From assembly GCA_025056455.1 (NCBI GenBank), contig JANWVY010000005.1, forward strand, positions 124,001 through 188,000: a stretch of 64,000 nt of DNA, given 5' to 3'. The number at the start of each line of letters is the position of its first letter. The first letter of the stretch is position 1. The translations under genes and the position numbers were made by a program. This stretch comes from Bryobacteraceae bacterium (GTDB lineage Bacteria > Acidobacteriota > Terriglobia > Bryobacterales > Bryobacteraceae). The notes under the pieces were generated by a model, which searched no databases, had not been told where the DNA came from, and was given only the letters and a program-made list of their open reading frames with translations. Below, piece by piece: positions 7,536 to 15,063 of this stretch.

Positions 7536-8854
7536 GAGCGAGAAGTGGGGGGCTGCGGTCCTGGCTTGCGTTCGGAACGGGCGTTGGGATTGAAATCCAG
7601 GACCACGATCTCCGTGTGGTTTTAGCCAGAGTGCGCCCGTCTGGAATTGACGTGCTCGCAGCAGCCTCGATCGAGCGCTTCCGAGAACGTCCCGCCGCCG
7701 AGTGGGGTCAAGAGTACAATTTGTTAATCCGCCGCCACGGCGCCGGTCACCTCTCTGCAACAGTCGCCCTGCCCCGCCGCGATGTCATTGTGCGCACCGT
7801 TTTGCTGCCTGGTGTCGCGGAGAACGATTTAGAAGCGGCCCTGGCTCTACAAATCGATGGGTTGCACCCTTATCCCGAAGGCGAAGCCGCTTGGTCCTGG
7901 GCGAAACTCCATGCGCCGGGAGCCGTACTTGTCGGCCTGGCGCGACAGCCGGTGATTGACCACTATGCGGAGAAATTTGCAGAGGCGGGCATTAAGATCG
8001 CCAGTTTCACTTTCTCCGCCGCTCTCTGCTACAGCGCCGTCCGGCTTATGGGCCAACCTCCCGCAGAGGGCTTTTTGGGAATAACGGAAACCCCTGGCGG
8101 CGTCGAAGTGTACGGCGAAAGCCCAGCGCGTCCCTGTTATTCAGCGAGCTATCTTGAGCCGTGGGAGCGGGCTGCTGTGCTTTCCTTGGCGGAGCTCAGA
8201 TTGAGCTCTGCCAGCCGGCCGCGGGAACTTGTCGAACTCTTTCCCCCTCCGCGACGAGTTCCCGCTACCCAAGGGGAGCCCTTGCGAACCCATATGCTGG
8301 CCTATTTGGCCGCGCTAGCTGCGGCTTGTCCCCACTTAGCTTTGCGCCTCAACCTGCTGCCGCCCGCCTTGCGCGTGCAGAGTTCTCGGTGGATCTATGT
8401 GCCCACTCTAGTTCTGGGCGCATTGTTCATTCTTGGCTTAGTTGCCGTGGGAGTGTACTCGCGATACGAAAACCTAAAGTATCTGCGCGCGCTTGAAGCT
8501 GAGATTGCCTCGCTCGAGCCACTGGTCAAAAAGCTAGCGGAGTTAGATTCCCGCACCGACCAAGCGCGCCGCCGGATTGAGCTGCTCGATCGCTTTCAGG
8601 CCAGGACAAAAACAGATCTTGATGCCCTCCGCGAAGCAACGAAAATCCTTGCGCCTCCAGCTTGGTTGAACACGCTTGAGCTGAGCCGCACGGCCATGGT
8701 TGTGGCGGGCGAGGCAGATCAGGCGACGGGGCTGCTGAAAGCGCTCGATGGTTCGCCTCTCTTCCAGGGATCAGAATTTCTCGTGCCGCTAATGCGCGTG
8801 GGCAATACGGAGGTTTTCCGTATCCGCTCCGCGCGGGAAGGTGCTGAGCCATGA
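7532..8854 (+). CDS. gspL: GspL-like assembly protein with PilM-type and PilN-type halves
   Basis: A 440-residue protein starting with GTG. The N-terminal part (about 15-270) is an actin-like PilM/GspL cytoplasmic domain (VGIEIQDHDLRVVLARV; ALPRRDVIVRTVLLPGV). One membrane span follows at about 287-310 (VPTLVLGALFILGLVAVGVY), then a coiled coil (LRALEAEIASLEPLVKKLAE) and a small periplasmic ferredoxin-like domain ending in VFRIRSAREG, which resembles PilN. The protein therefore joins what are two proteins in type IV pili. In GspL the cytoplasmic domain recruits GspE. It overlaps gspK by 4 nt and gspM by 4 nt. Confidence 0.85.
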   Translation: MRARSGGLRSWLAFGTGVGIEIQDHDLRVVLARVRPSGIDVLAAASIERFRERPAAEWGQEYNLLIRRHGAGHLSATVALPRRDVIVRTVLLPGVAENDLEAALALQIDGLHPYPEGEAAWSWAKLHAPGAVLVGLARQPVIDHYAEKFAEAGIKIASFTFSAALCYSAVRLMGQPPAEGFLGITETPGGVEVYGESPARPCYSASYLEPWERAAVLSLAELRLSSASRPRELVELFPPPRRVPATQGEPLRTHMLAYLAALAAACPHLALRLNLLPPALRVQSSRWIYVPTLVLGALFILGLVAVGVYSRYENLKYLRALEAEIASLEPLVKKLAELDSRTDQARRRIELLDRFQARTKTDLDALREATKILAPPAWLNTLELSRTAMVVAGEADQATGLLKALDGSPLFQGSEFLVPLMRVGNTEVFRIRSAREGAEP

Positions 8855-9444
8855 AGCTCTCCGCACGCGACCGCCGGGCTTTGCTCTTGCTGGGCTGCGC
8901 AGTGATTGGGATTCTACTTTATGTCGCCATCACAGACGCCCCGGAACAAACAGCAACGGCAGTCTCGCTCGAGCAAGCAATTTCAGCCGCCGAAAAGCGT
9001 GTCGAGCGCATGAGGCAGCTAGCTGCTCAACTGCCAGCCCGGACGCAGGTTTATCAGAAGGTCATGGAGCAGCTTGCGCAGCGTGAAAAACGGATGCTCA
9101 CGGCCGATACTGCTGCCCAGGCGCAAGCGCAACTGCTCACGATTTTGCGACGTATCGCGAGCGCTCAGTCCCCTCGCATTGAGATCCGAAACAGCGAGTT
9201 CGGCCCGGTAAAAGCCTTTGGGGAGCACTATGGCGAGATTCCAGTTTCCATCACGATGGAATGCGGGATTGAACAACTTTTGAATCTCGTCGCGGAGCTC
9301 ACATCCCAGCCTGAGCTCGTGGCCTTGCAGGAGCTTCGTGTCTATTCCGCCAACCAAAAACAGAAGACGACGAACGTGAGACTTACGGTGTCGGCGGTTG
9401 TCGCCAAAAAGCTTGTGCCGGAGCGGAAGGGAGTGGCCTTTTGA
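8851..9444 (+). CDS. gspM: GspM/PilO-like assembly protein
   Basis: A 197-residue inner-membrane protein. A basic N-terminus (MKLSARDRRALLLLG) leads into a single span at about 10-28, then a coiled coil rich in Glu, Arg and Gln (ISAAEKRVERMRQLAAQLPA) and a small alpha/beta domain. This is the GspM or PilO layout, the partner of GspL. Sequence similarity in this family is low, so order and architecture carry the call. Both ends overlap neighbouring genes by 4 nt (ATGA at 8851, TTGA at 9441). Confidence 0.78.
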   Translation: MKLSARDRRALLLLGCAVIGILLYVAITDAPEQTATAVSLEQAISAAEKRVERMRQLAAQLPARTQVYQKVMEQLAQREKRMLTADTAAQAQAQLLTILRRIASAQSPRIEIRNSEFGPVKAFGEHYGEIPVSITMECGIEQLLNLVAELTSQPELVALQELRVYSANQKQKTTNVRLTVSAVVAKKLVPERKGVAF

Positions 9445-10154
9445 GAAAGAAACTGTGGTTTCTCAATTTGCTTCTTATCAGCGGCCTAGCGCTCATTGCT
9501 CGTGAGTTGCATGTCAGCTGGAAGGCGGCCCGCGAGCGGGAGAAGAAACTGGCTGCAAAACCTGCGCCAAAGCCGGAAACGGCGATTCCCGCCACAGCAC
9601 TGCCCGTCGCTCCGCCCCCTGCCCCTGTGCAAGCAGCAAGCTACGCCGATGTCGCGCAACAAATGTTGTTTTCCAAAGATCGCAACCCTGTGGTCGTAAT
9701 TGAGGCGCCGCCGCCAAAGCCGCAACCGCCTTTTCCGCGTTTTTACGGCGCGATGAATTTGGGCGACGGCATGATGGCGATTCTCAGCGACGGGCCCAGC
9801 CAACAGAAACCTTTTCGCCCAGGTGAAAAGGTCGGCGACTACAAGCTGGTAGAGATTGCAGAGGACACGCTGGTGTTTGAGTGGGACGGCAAGAGGTTCC
9901 CCAAAAAGTTTGACGACTTAGCGGATCGCAGCGAAGTGTCCTCGGATTCGACCCCACAGATTGCCGCCGCGCCCGCTGCCCCGCCGCCACCCCCAAAGCC
10001 CGCGGCACCAGGCCCCGGCGCTGACATCGGCGGTGGCTTCGCCGCCTGTAACCCGGGAGATTCTTCGCCTCCGGGCACCGTGATCAACAATATGCGCAAA
10101 GTAGTGACCGAAACGCCGTTTTCCAAGGTCTGTCGATGGGAACCTGTCAAGTAG
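9441..10154 (+). CDS. gspC: GspC-like inner-membrane protein with a Cys-pair C-terminal tail
   Basis: A 237-residue protein with a TTG start overlapping the gspM stop. It has one membrane span at about 5-20, a Pro/Ala-rich linker, and an HR-like domain (about 100-155: FYGAMNLGDGMMAILSDG, FRPGEKVGDYKLVEIAEDT, LVFEWDGKRF) of the GspC/PilP type that contacts the secretin. No PDZ or coiled coil follows. A second Pro-rich linker leads to a tail with C203 and C231 framing GDSSPPGTV, RKVVTETPF and CRWEPVK. The tail is unlike classical GspC and looks like a small disulfide-closed periplasmic module. The HR domain call is inferred from fold-like features and position. Confidence 0.72.
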   Translation: MRKKLWFLNLLLISGLALIARELHVSWKAAREREKKLAAKPAPKPETAIPATALPVAPPPAPVQAASYADVAQQMLFSKDRNPVVVIEAPPPKPQPPFPRFYGAMNLGDGMMAILSDGPSQQKPFRPGEKVGDYKLVEIAEDTLVFEWDGKRFPKKFDDLADRSEVSSDSTPQIAAAPAAPPPPPKPAAPGPGADIGGGFAACNPGDSSPPGTVINNMRKVVTETPFSKVCRWEPVK

Positions 10155-10186
10155 AAAAACTTCATTTACCAGGGAGGGAGACCAGC

Positions 10187-10633
10187 ATGAAGAAGATCAT
10201 TTTGTTGACTTTTTTAGGAGGACTTTGCCTCTTTTCTGGGCTGGCTGAGACGCAGCAACCGAACACAAAAGCGCCGAAAGGCGCGCGCCCGTCTTCCAAG
10301 GCATCCGCTAAAAAACCTGCATCTCCAGCAACAATCCTTCCCAAGGATGCAAAAGAGATTTTGCCAGGCACCTACCGTCACGTGGACTCGAAAGGAGAGG
10401 CCTGGATCTACCAGCAAACGCCGTTTGGGTGGATGCGCGCTCCTGAGAGTAAAGAACAGGCCGCAGACGTAATTCCCACGGATTGGACAGCTCGGGATGA
10501 GGGTGATTCGGTCACCTTCGAGCGACCGTACCCATTTGGCGGCGTCAAACGCTGGACAGTGAAGAAGACCGAAATGAGCAAGGTCGAGCAAGCAGTCTGG
10601 CAGCGACTTCAGGCCACCAAACAAGACAAATAG
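10187..10633 (+). CDS. Unrecognised exported protein between gspC and gspD
   Basis: A 148-residue protein. An N-terminal signal peptide (MKKIILLTFLGGLCLFSGLA) is followed by a Lys/Pro/Ala/Ser-rich stretch and a compact domain with PGTYRHVDSKGEAWIYQQ and TPFGWMRAPE. The ribosome site AGGGAGGGAG at 10171-10180 fixes the ATG at 10187. A Cys inside the signal region (LCLFSG) is not a convincing lipobox. No family is recognised. Its place between the GspC-like gene and the secretin gene suggests a periplasmic accessory of the machine, perhaps with a pilotin-like or GspC-stabilising role, but this is inference. Confidence 0.7.
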   Translation: MKKIILLTFLGGLCLFSGLAETQQPNTKAPKGARPSSKASAKKPASPATILPKDAKEILPGTYRHVDSKGEAWIYQQTPFGWMRAPESKEQAADVIPTDWTARDEGDSVTFERPYPFGGVKRWTVKKTEMSKVEQAVWQRLQATKQDK

Positions 10634-10659
10634 TCCGAAAAGTAGCAGAAAGAGAACTC

Positions 10660-12816
10660 ATGGTTCGCAGACTACTGACTGCTGTTTGGATCGCGTTTCT
10701 GATGCAAGGGCAACAGCAACCGCCTGCTCAGCAACCTCCGCCGCCCGTGCAAACCGCCTCACCAGCGGGAAACCTGGTGCTGGATCTGCCCAACGCTTCC
10801 TTGGTGGACGTCATCAACATCCTTGCGCGACATCTCAAGTTGAACTACATCCTGGATCCGCGGGTCAAAGGAACGGTGATTGTCAAAACCTATGGCGAAA
10901 TTAAGTCCGTGGACGCGCGTTCTCTTCTGGAAACCATCCTGCGGATTAATGGCGCCACCATGATTCAGGTGGGCGATATCTATCGCATCGTTCCCATCGC
11001 TGAGGCGGGCCGACTGCCGCTCAAACCTCAGGTCAACCCGGACGCGAAGGAAATTCCGGAAGACGAGCGGATGAGTTTGAACTTAATCTTCCTCAAATAC
11101 ACGCAGGTCGGGGACATGGCGAAGTTGCTCGAACCTTTCCGGGGCGAAGGATCCCAAGTCTCCATTTACGAACCCGCGAATCTGCTCATGGTCCTCGATA
11201 ACAACCGCAACATGCGACGCACCATGGAGCTGGTTGCCCTGTTTGATAGCGACACCTTCGCCACCAAGCGCGTGAAGATCTTCGAAGTAAAAGAGGCGCG
11301 TCCAAGCGACCTCGCCAAAGAATTGGAGAACGTGTTTAAGGCTTACGCTCTGAGTGAAAAAGTGAGCGCGGTGCGATTCATCGCCGTCGACCGGATTGGC
11401 GTGCTGATTGGCGTAGCGCCAAACCCCGGGGTCTTCGAGGAAGTGGAGAAGTGGATTAGGAGGCTCGATGTTCCGGTGAAGTCTAGCGCCAGCGCCACGG
11501 ACAACTATGTGTACCGGGTGAAATATGGCCGGGCAGAGACGCTGGCCATCGCCATCATGCAGTTGTATGGCGGTCTGCAGTATGGCTTTGGCGCCATGGG
11601 GATGATGGGCATGGGCGGTATGTTTGGTCCGGGGCTTTTTGGCGCTGGCCTGTATGGCGGGATGTACGGCGCTGGAATGGGAATGGCCGGGCTGTACGGC
11701 GGAGGCATGGGTTTTCCGGCTTTGGGTGGGATGGGTGCGGGCGGCTATCCCATGATGAGTCCCCCCGTGTTTACGGGCTCGGGCGTGCTTCCCCAAGGCG
11801 CCTCGGCAGCCGCACCTCTTACCACCACTACTCCGAGCTCAGCCATGGCCGCGGGTGGCGCTGATCTAACGGGTACCTACTTGGGGGCAGCCGGCGCGAC
11901 CACACAGAACCTGAAAATTCCTCGCGTGGTTCCCAATCCTTTCGATAACACGCTGCTCATACAAGGTACCCCAACTGAATATGACCAGATCGTACGGCTG
12001 CTCGAAAAGCTTGACGTCCCCCCGCGTCAGGTGTTGATCGAGGCCCGCATCTATGAAGTCACGCTGACCGGCGCACTGGCCAGCGGCGTGCAGGCCTTCT
12101 TGCAAAAGCGGAGCGCGGGTCGGGAAAACGACCGCGGCTTGTTGTCAGCGTCACTCGAAAATGGCGCGGTCGCCCTATCGACGGCGGGCTTGGTGGGCAA
12201 GACGAAAGAGCTGCTGTTATTTCTCACGGCGCAGGAAGAACAACGCCGGGCCAAGGTCGTCTCTGCGCCCTCTGTAATCGCTACCGACAGCATACCGGCG
12301 CTGGTTAACGTCGGCCAAGAAGTGCCCACCCTGAGCGCCAGTTCTACAACCCCGATTCAAAGCGGCGGCAGTAGCGTTTTCGCCAATACGATCACGAACC
12401 GCAATGCGGGCGTCACTCTGCAAATTCTCGCCCGCGTCATTCCAAGCGGGATTGTCACCCTGGTGATCAATCAGGAAGTCAGTTCACCAATCGCCCCGCC
12501 GGCGAGCGCTGCCATCCAGTCCCCGAGCTTTTCCAAACGCAACGTGACGACTCAGGTGACCGTCCAGGACGGCGATACGATTGCAATCGCAGGGATCATT
12601 CAGGAATCGGACACGGCCTCTACAGCGGGCATCCCGATTCTCAATCGGCTTCCTGGAGTTGGCGCCTTGTTTGGCAATCGCAGTTACAGTAAAGAGCGCA
12701 CCGAGCTGGTTGTCTTCATGACGCCCCGCGTGATTTACGATACAAACGAGATGACGGAGGCTTCCGACGAGCTCAGAAGCAAATTGCGCAGGCTCCAGCG
12801 AATGATCAAAGAGTAA
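10660..12816 (+). CDS. gspD: Type II secretion outer-membrane secretin GspD
   Basis: A 718-residue secretin. After a short signal region come the N0 domain (LVLDLPNASLVDVINILARH; LDPRVKGTVIVKT), N1/N2 domains (LIFLKYTQVGDMAKLLEPF; VKIFEVKEARPSDLAKELE) and N3 (PRVVPNPFDNTLLIQGTPTE; LDVPPRQVLIEARIYEVTL). The C-terminal secretin domain carries the family motifs VPTLSAS, TLQILARVIPSGIVTLVINQ, TQVTVQDGDTIAIAGIIQES and LPGVGALFGNRSYSKERTEL. A low-complexity insert of about 65 residues (about 303-368), almost wholly Gly, Met, Tyr, Phe and Ala, splits the periplasmic region before N3. The gene closes the operon. Confidence 0.94.
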   Translation: MVRRLLTAVWIAFLMQGQQQPPAQQPPPPVQTASPAGNLVLDLPNASLVDVINILARHLKLNYILDPRVKGTVIVKTYGEIKSVDARSLLETILRINGATMIQVGDIYRIVPIAEAGRLPLKPQVNPDAKEIPEDERMSLNLIFLKYTQVGDMAKLLEPFRGEGSQVSIYEPANLLMVLDNNRNMRRTMELVALFDSDTFATKRVKIFEVKEARPSDLAKELENVFKAYALSEKVSAVRFIAVDRIGVLIGVAPNPGVFEEVEKWIRRLDVPVKSSASATDNYVYRVKYGRAETLAIAIMQLYGGLQYGFGAMGMMGMGGMFGPGLFGAGLYGGMYGAGMGMAGLYGGGMGFPALGGMGAGGYPMMSPPVFTGSGVLPQGASAAAPLTTTTPSSAMAAGGADLTGTYLGAAGATTQNLKIPRVVPNPFDNTLLIQGTPTEYDQIVRLLEKLDVPPRQVLIEARIYEVTLTGALASGVQAFLQKRSAGRENDRGLLSASLENGAVALSTAGLVGKTKELLLFLTAQEEQRRAKVVSAPSVIATDSIPALVNVGQEVPTLSASSTTPIQSGGSSVFANTITNRNAGVTLQILARVIPSGIVTLVINQEVSSPIAPPASAAIQSPSFSKRNVTTQVTVQDGDTIAIAGIIQESDTASTAGIPILNRLPGVGALFGNRSYSKERTELVVFMTPRVIYDTNEMTEASDELRSKLRRLQRMIKE

Positions 12817-12851
12817 GGGGAGTACCCACTGCGGCCAAAGATCGAGAGTGG

Positions 12852-12926
<75 letters not shown>

Positions 12927-12944
12927 ATGACCGTCTACTAACGT

Positions 12945-12950
12945 ATCATA
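12945..12950 (-). promoter_or_regulatory. Candidate -10 element for tRNA-Arg
   Basis: On the minus strand the hexamer reads TATGAT, 5 of 6 matches to the -10 consensus, 19 bases before the tRNA 5' end. No good -35 is found at standard spacing (TGGACG is close but too near), so only the -10 is proposed. Confidence 0.35.
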
Positions 12951-13035
12951 GCGCCACCGTGCGCGTCCACGGGCGAGCGGAGGGAACGCCAAGACTCTTC
13001 CAAAGACAGATAATTTTATACTGTATCAACTAATC

Positions 13036-13059
13036 AATTAAGACTAAAACGGTCTAATT
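13036..13059. repeat. Imperfect inverted repeat in AT-rich leader region
   Basis: AATTAAGAC (13036-13044) and GTCTAATT (13052-13059) pair over 8 bp with one bulged A and a loop of 7. The surrounding 13000-13160 is much more AT-rich than the rest of the window. It could be an operator for the promoter about 80 bp downstream. The 12926-13234 gap otherwise holds only the proposed tRNA and activase-locus promoters. Confidence 0.35.
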
Positions 13060-13134
13060 TGCAACACGTTCCGCTCATCTGACTTTCCTTCCATTTAGCT
13101 ACAAACTTCACCGTTCGATGAAGATTTATTCCCT

Positions 13135-13140
13135 TATAAT
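13135..13140 (+). promoter_or_regulatory. Candidate promoter (-10 TATAAT) for the 2-hydroxyacyl-CoA dehydratase-like genes
   Basis: A perfect TATAAT lies 95 bases before the ATG at 13235 in an AT-rich stretch. The -35 is weak (GTTCGA at 13113-13118, 16-nt spacing), so an activator may be needed. Transcription would start near 13147 and leave a leader of about 88 nt. Confidence 0.45.
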
Positions 13141-13234
13141 GGCAAAGACTGCAAACTTAACCATCTGGGATACGGAGTACTGTGGCCGTCTGAATCTTGA
13201 CAGAATCTTATAGGTTTATCGAGGGCTATCCAAC

Positions 13235-15034
13235 ATGAGTACGCAGCCATTCGAACCCAAACCCAGCCTGGGAACTGGTTTGGTTCAGATTCATCAATCG
13301 ATCGAGGACATCATTCAGCAGCGTCTTGCTGAGGAGCGGGCTCGCCTAGAGCGAGAAGCAGGTCTCGAGAAGAAAGAAATCCATCATTTCAAGCGCCCGG
13401 TCGAGCGACCATTTACCGCGAAGCAGCGAGGGCATACAACCCTGTTGTTTGGCGGGCTCACCTGGAAGCATGAAAAGCTGATTCACGGCGCACTGGAAGG
13501 CTTGGGTTACATGGCGGAGGCTTTGCCGACGCCCAACGTTGCCGCTTTTCAACTGGGAAAAGAATACGGCAACAACGGACAATGCAATCCGACGTATTTC
13601 ACGGTCGGGAATCTCGTTCAGTATCTCCAAAGTCTCGAAGAGCAAGGGCTAACCAAGCAGGAAATCATCGACCGGTATGTATTCTTTACGGCTGGTGCTT
13701 GCGGTCCCTGCCGGTTTGGGATGTACGAGGCAGAATACCGGCTTGCGCTTCGCAACGCTGGCTTTGACGGCTTCCGGGTGCTGTTGTTCCAGCAGTCTGG
13801 CGGGTTAAGCCAGTCGGATGCCGAAGCTGGCCTGGAAATGAACCTCGACTTCTTCCTAGGGATTCTCAATGCCTTGAATTGCGGTGACATCATCAACGAG
13901 GTCGCCTACCAGATCCGGCCCTTTGAGGTGCAGCCAGGCCAGACCGATCAAGTCGTGGACCGGATCATGGATTACATGCAAGAGGTCTTCCGGAAAAAAC
14001 AGCCCTGGAAGATCGGCGACCGGCTGCCGGGCTTTTTGGCTGGTTTTAAGGATACGGCTGAATATATCGGGAAGTTCGTAAACCAGCTCACGGGGGACGA
14101 CATTACCTCCTCGCTACACCGTTGCCGGGATATGTTCAACGAGGTGGAAGTGGACCGACTTCGCGTTAAGCCCATCGTCAAGATTACGGGCGAGTTCTGG
14201 GCTCAAACGACGGAAGGCGATGGCAACTTCAACATGTTCCGGTTCTTGGAGCGTGAGGGCGCCCAGGTTTTGGTGGAGCCCATCGGCACCTGGATCATGT
14301 ACATGATTCACCAGGTGATTCAAAAGTATCGGGACACCAAAGGGCTAGAAGTGGGTGCGACGCTTCCTCCGCTCTGGCGCTTGGATCAGAGGACCAAAAT
14401 TGAGTGGAATTTCCGCCACAAGGTCGCCAAGCTGAAGCTGGCCGAAGCCATCTTCAAGCGGGAGTATCACCGCTTGGTGGACGCCCTGGGAGGGTTGGCG
14501 CACCATCTGGTCGACCAGTATGAGCTTCAGCGCTTGGGTCACCCCTTCTATAATTCGCGTACCGGCGGCGGCGAAGGCCATCTGGAAGTCGCCAAGAATA
14601 TTTACTACTCCAACAAGGATCTGGCGCACTTTGTGTTGAGCCTCAAGCCGTTTGGTTGTATGCCATCGACCCAATCCGACGGAGCCCAAGCGGCCGTGGT
14701 CAGCCAGTACCGCGATATGATCTACCTGCCGATCGAGACCTCAGGGGAAGGCGAGATCAACGCGCACAGCCGAGTTCAAATGGCGCTGGGTGAAGCGAAG
14801 AACAAGGCGAAGCTGGAGTTTCAAGAAACTCTCGCCCGCACCGGGCTCACGCTGGATGACTGCCGCGCTTGGGTTGACGAGCATCCCGAAACAAAGCGTC
14901 CCATGTACCGCGTGCCGCACGTGAAAGGCGTAGTCGGAACGGCTGCCAACTTCGTTTTACATATTGCGGACCGCATCCAAAAAGAGCGCTGGAGCCGCAA
15001 GCCCATCGTTGCTGTTGCCGAAGCGGTACACTAA
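13235..15034 (+). CDS. 2-hydroxyacyl-CoA dehydratase-like protein (COG3581-type)
   Basis: A 599-residue cytoplasmic protein of the 2-hydroxyglutaryl-CoA dehydratase-related superfamily, whose members carry iron-sulfur clusters and receive electrons from an ATP-driven activase. Conserved-looking cysteines are C117 (NNGQCNPTYF), C156 and C159 (FTAGACGPCRFGMYEAEYR), C216, C297 and C475 (KPFGCMPSTQSDGAQAAV). The GACGPCRFG block is the strongest family mark. The N-terminus (about 20-60) is charged and probably helical. The gene lies 29 nt upstream of the double-activase gene, and the two almost certainly act together. The substrate cannot be told from sequence. A classical two-subunit dehydratase is unlikely because no separate alpha/beta pair is present. 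Confidence 0.75.
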   Translation: MSTQPFEPKPSLGTGLVQIHQSIEDIIQQRLAEERARLEREAGLEKKEIHHFKRPVERPFTAKQRGHTTLLFGGLTWKHEKLIHGALEGLGYMAEALPTPNVAAFQLGKEYGNNGQCNPTYFTVGNLVQYLQSLEEQGLTKQEIIDRYVFFTAGACGPCRFGMYEAEYRLALRNAGFDGFRVLLFQQSGGLSQSDAEAGLEMNLDFFLGILNALNCGDIINEVAYQIRPFEVQPGQTDQVVDRIMDYMQEVFRKKQPWKIGDRLPGFLAGFKDTAEYIGKFVNQLTGDDITSSLHRCRDMFNEVEVDRLRVKPIVKITGEFWAQTTEGDGNFNMFRFLEREGAQVLVEPIGTWIMYMIHQVIQKYRDTKGLEVGATLPPLWRLDQRTKIEWNFRHKVAKLKLAEAIFKREYHRLVDALGGLAHHLVDQYELQRLGHPFYNSRTGGGEGHLEVAKNIYYSNKDLAHFVLSLKPFGCMPSTQSDGAQAAVVSQYRDMIYLPIETSGEGEINAHSRVQMALGEAKNKAKLEFQETLARTGLTLDDCRAWVDEHPETKRPMYRVPHVKGVVGTAANFVLHIADRIQKERWSRKPIVAVAEAVH

Positions 15035-15063
15035 TCGAGCGTCCATCGCGCGAGGTTCAAAAC

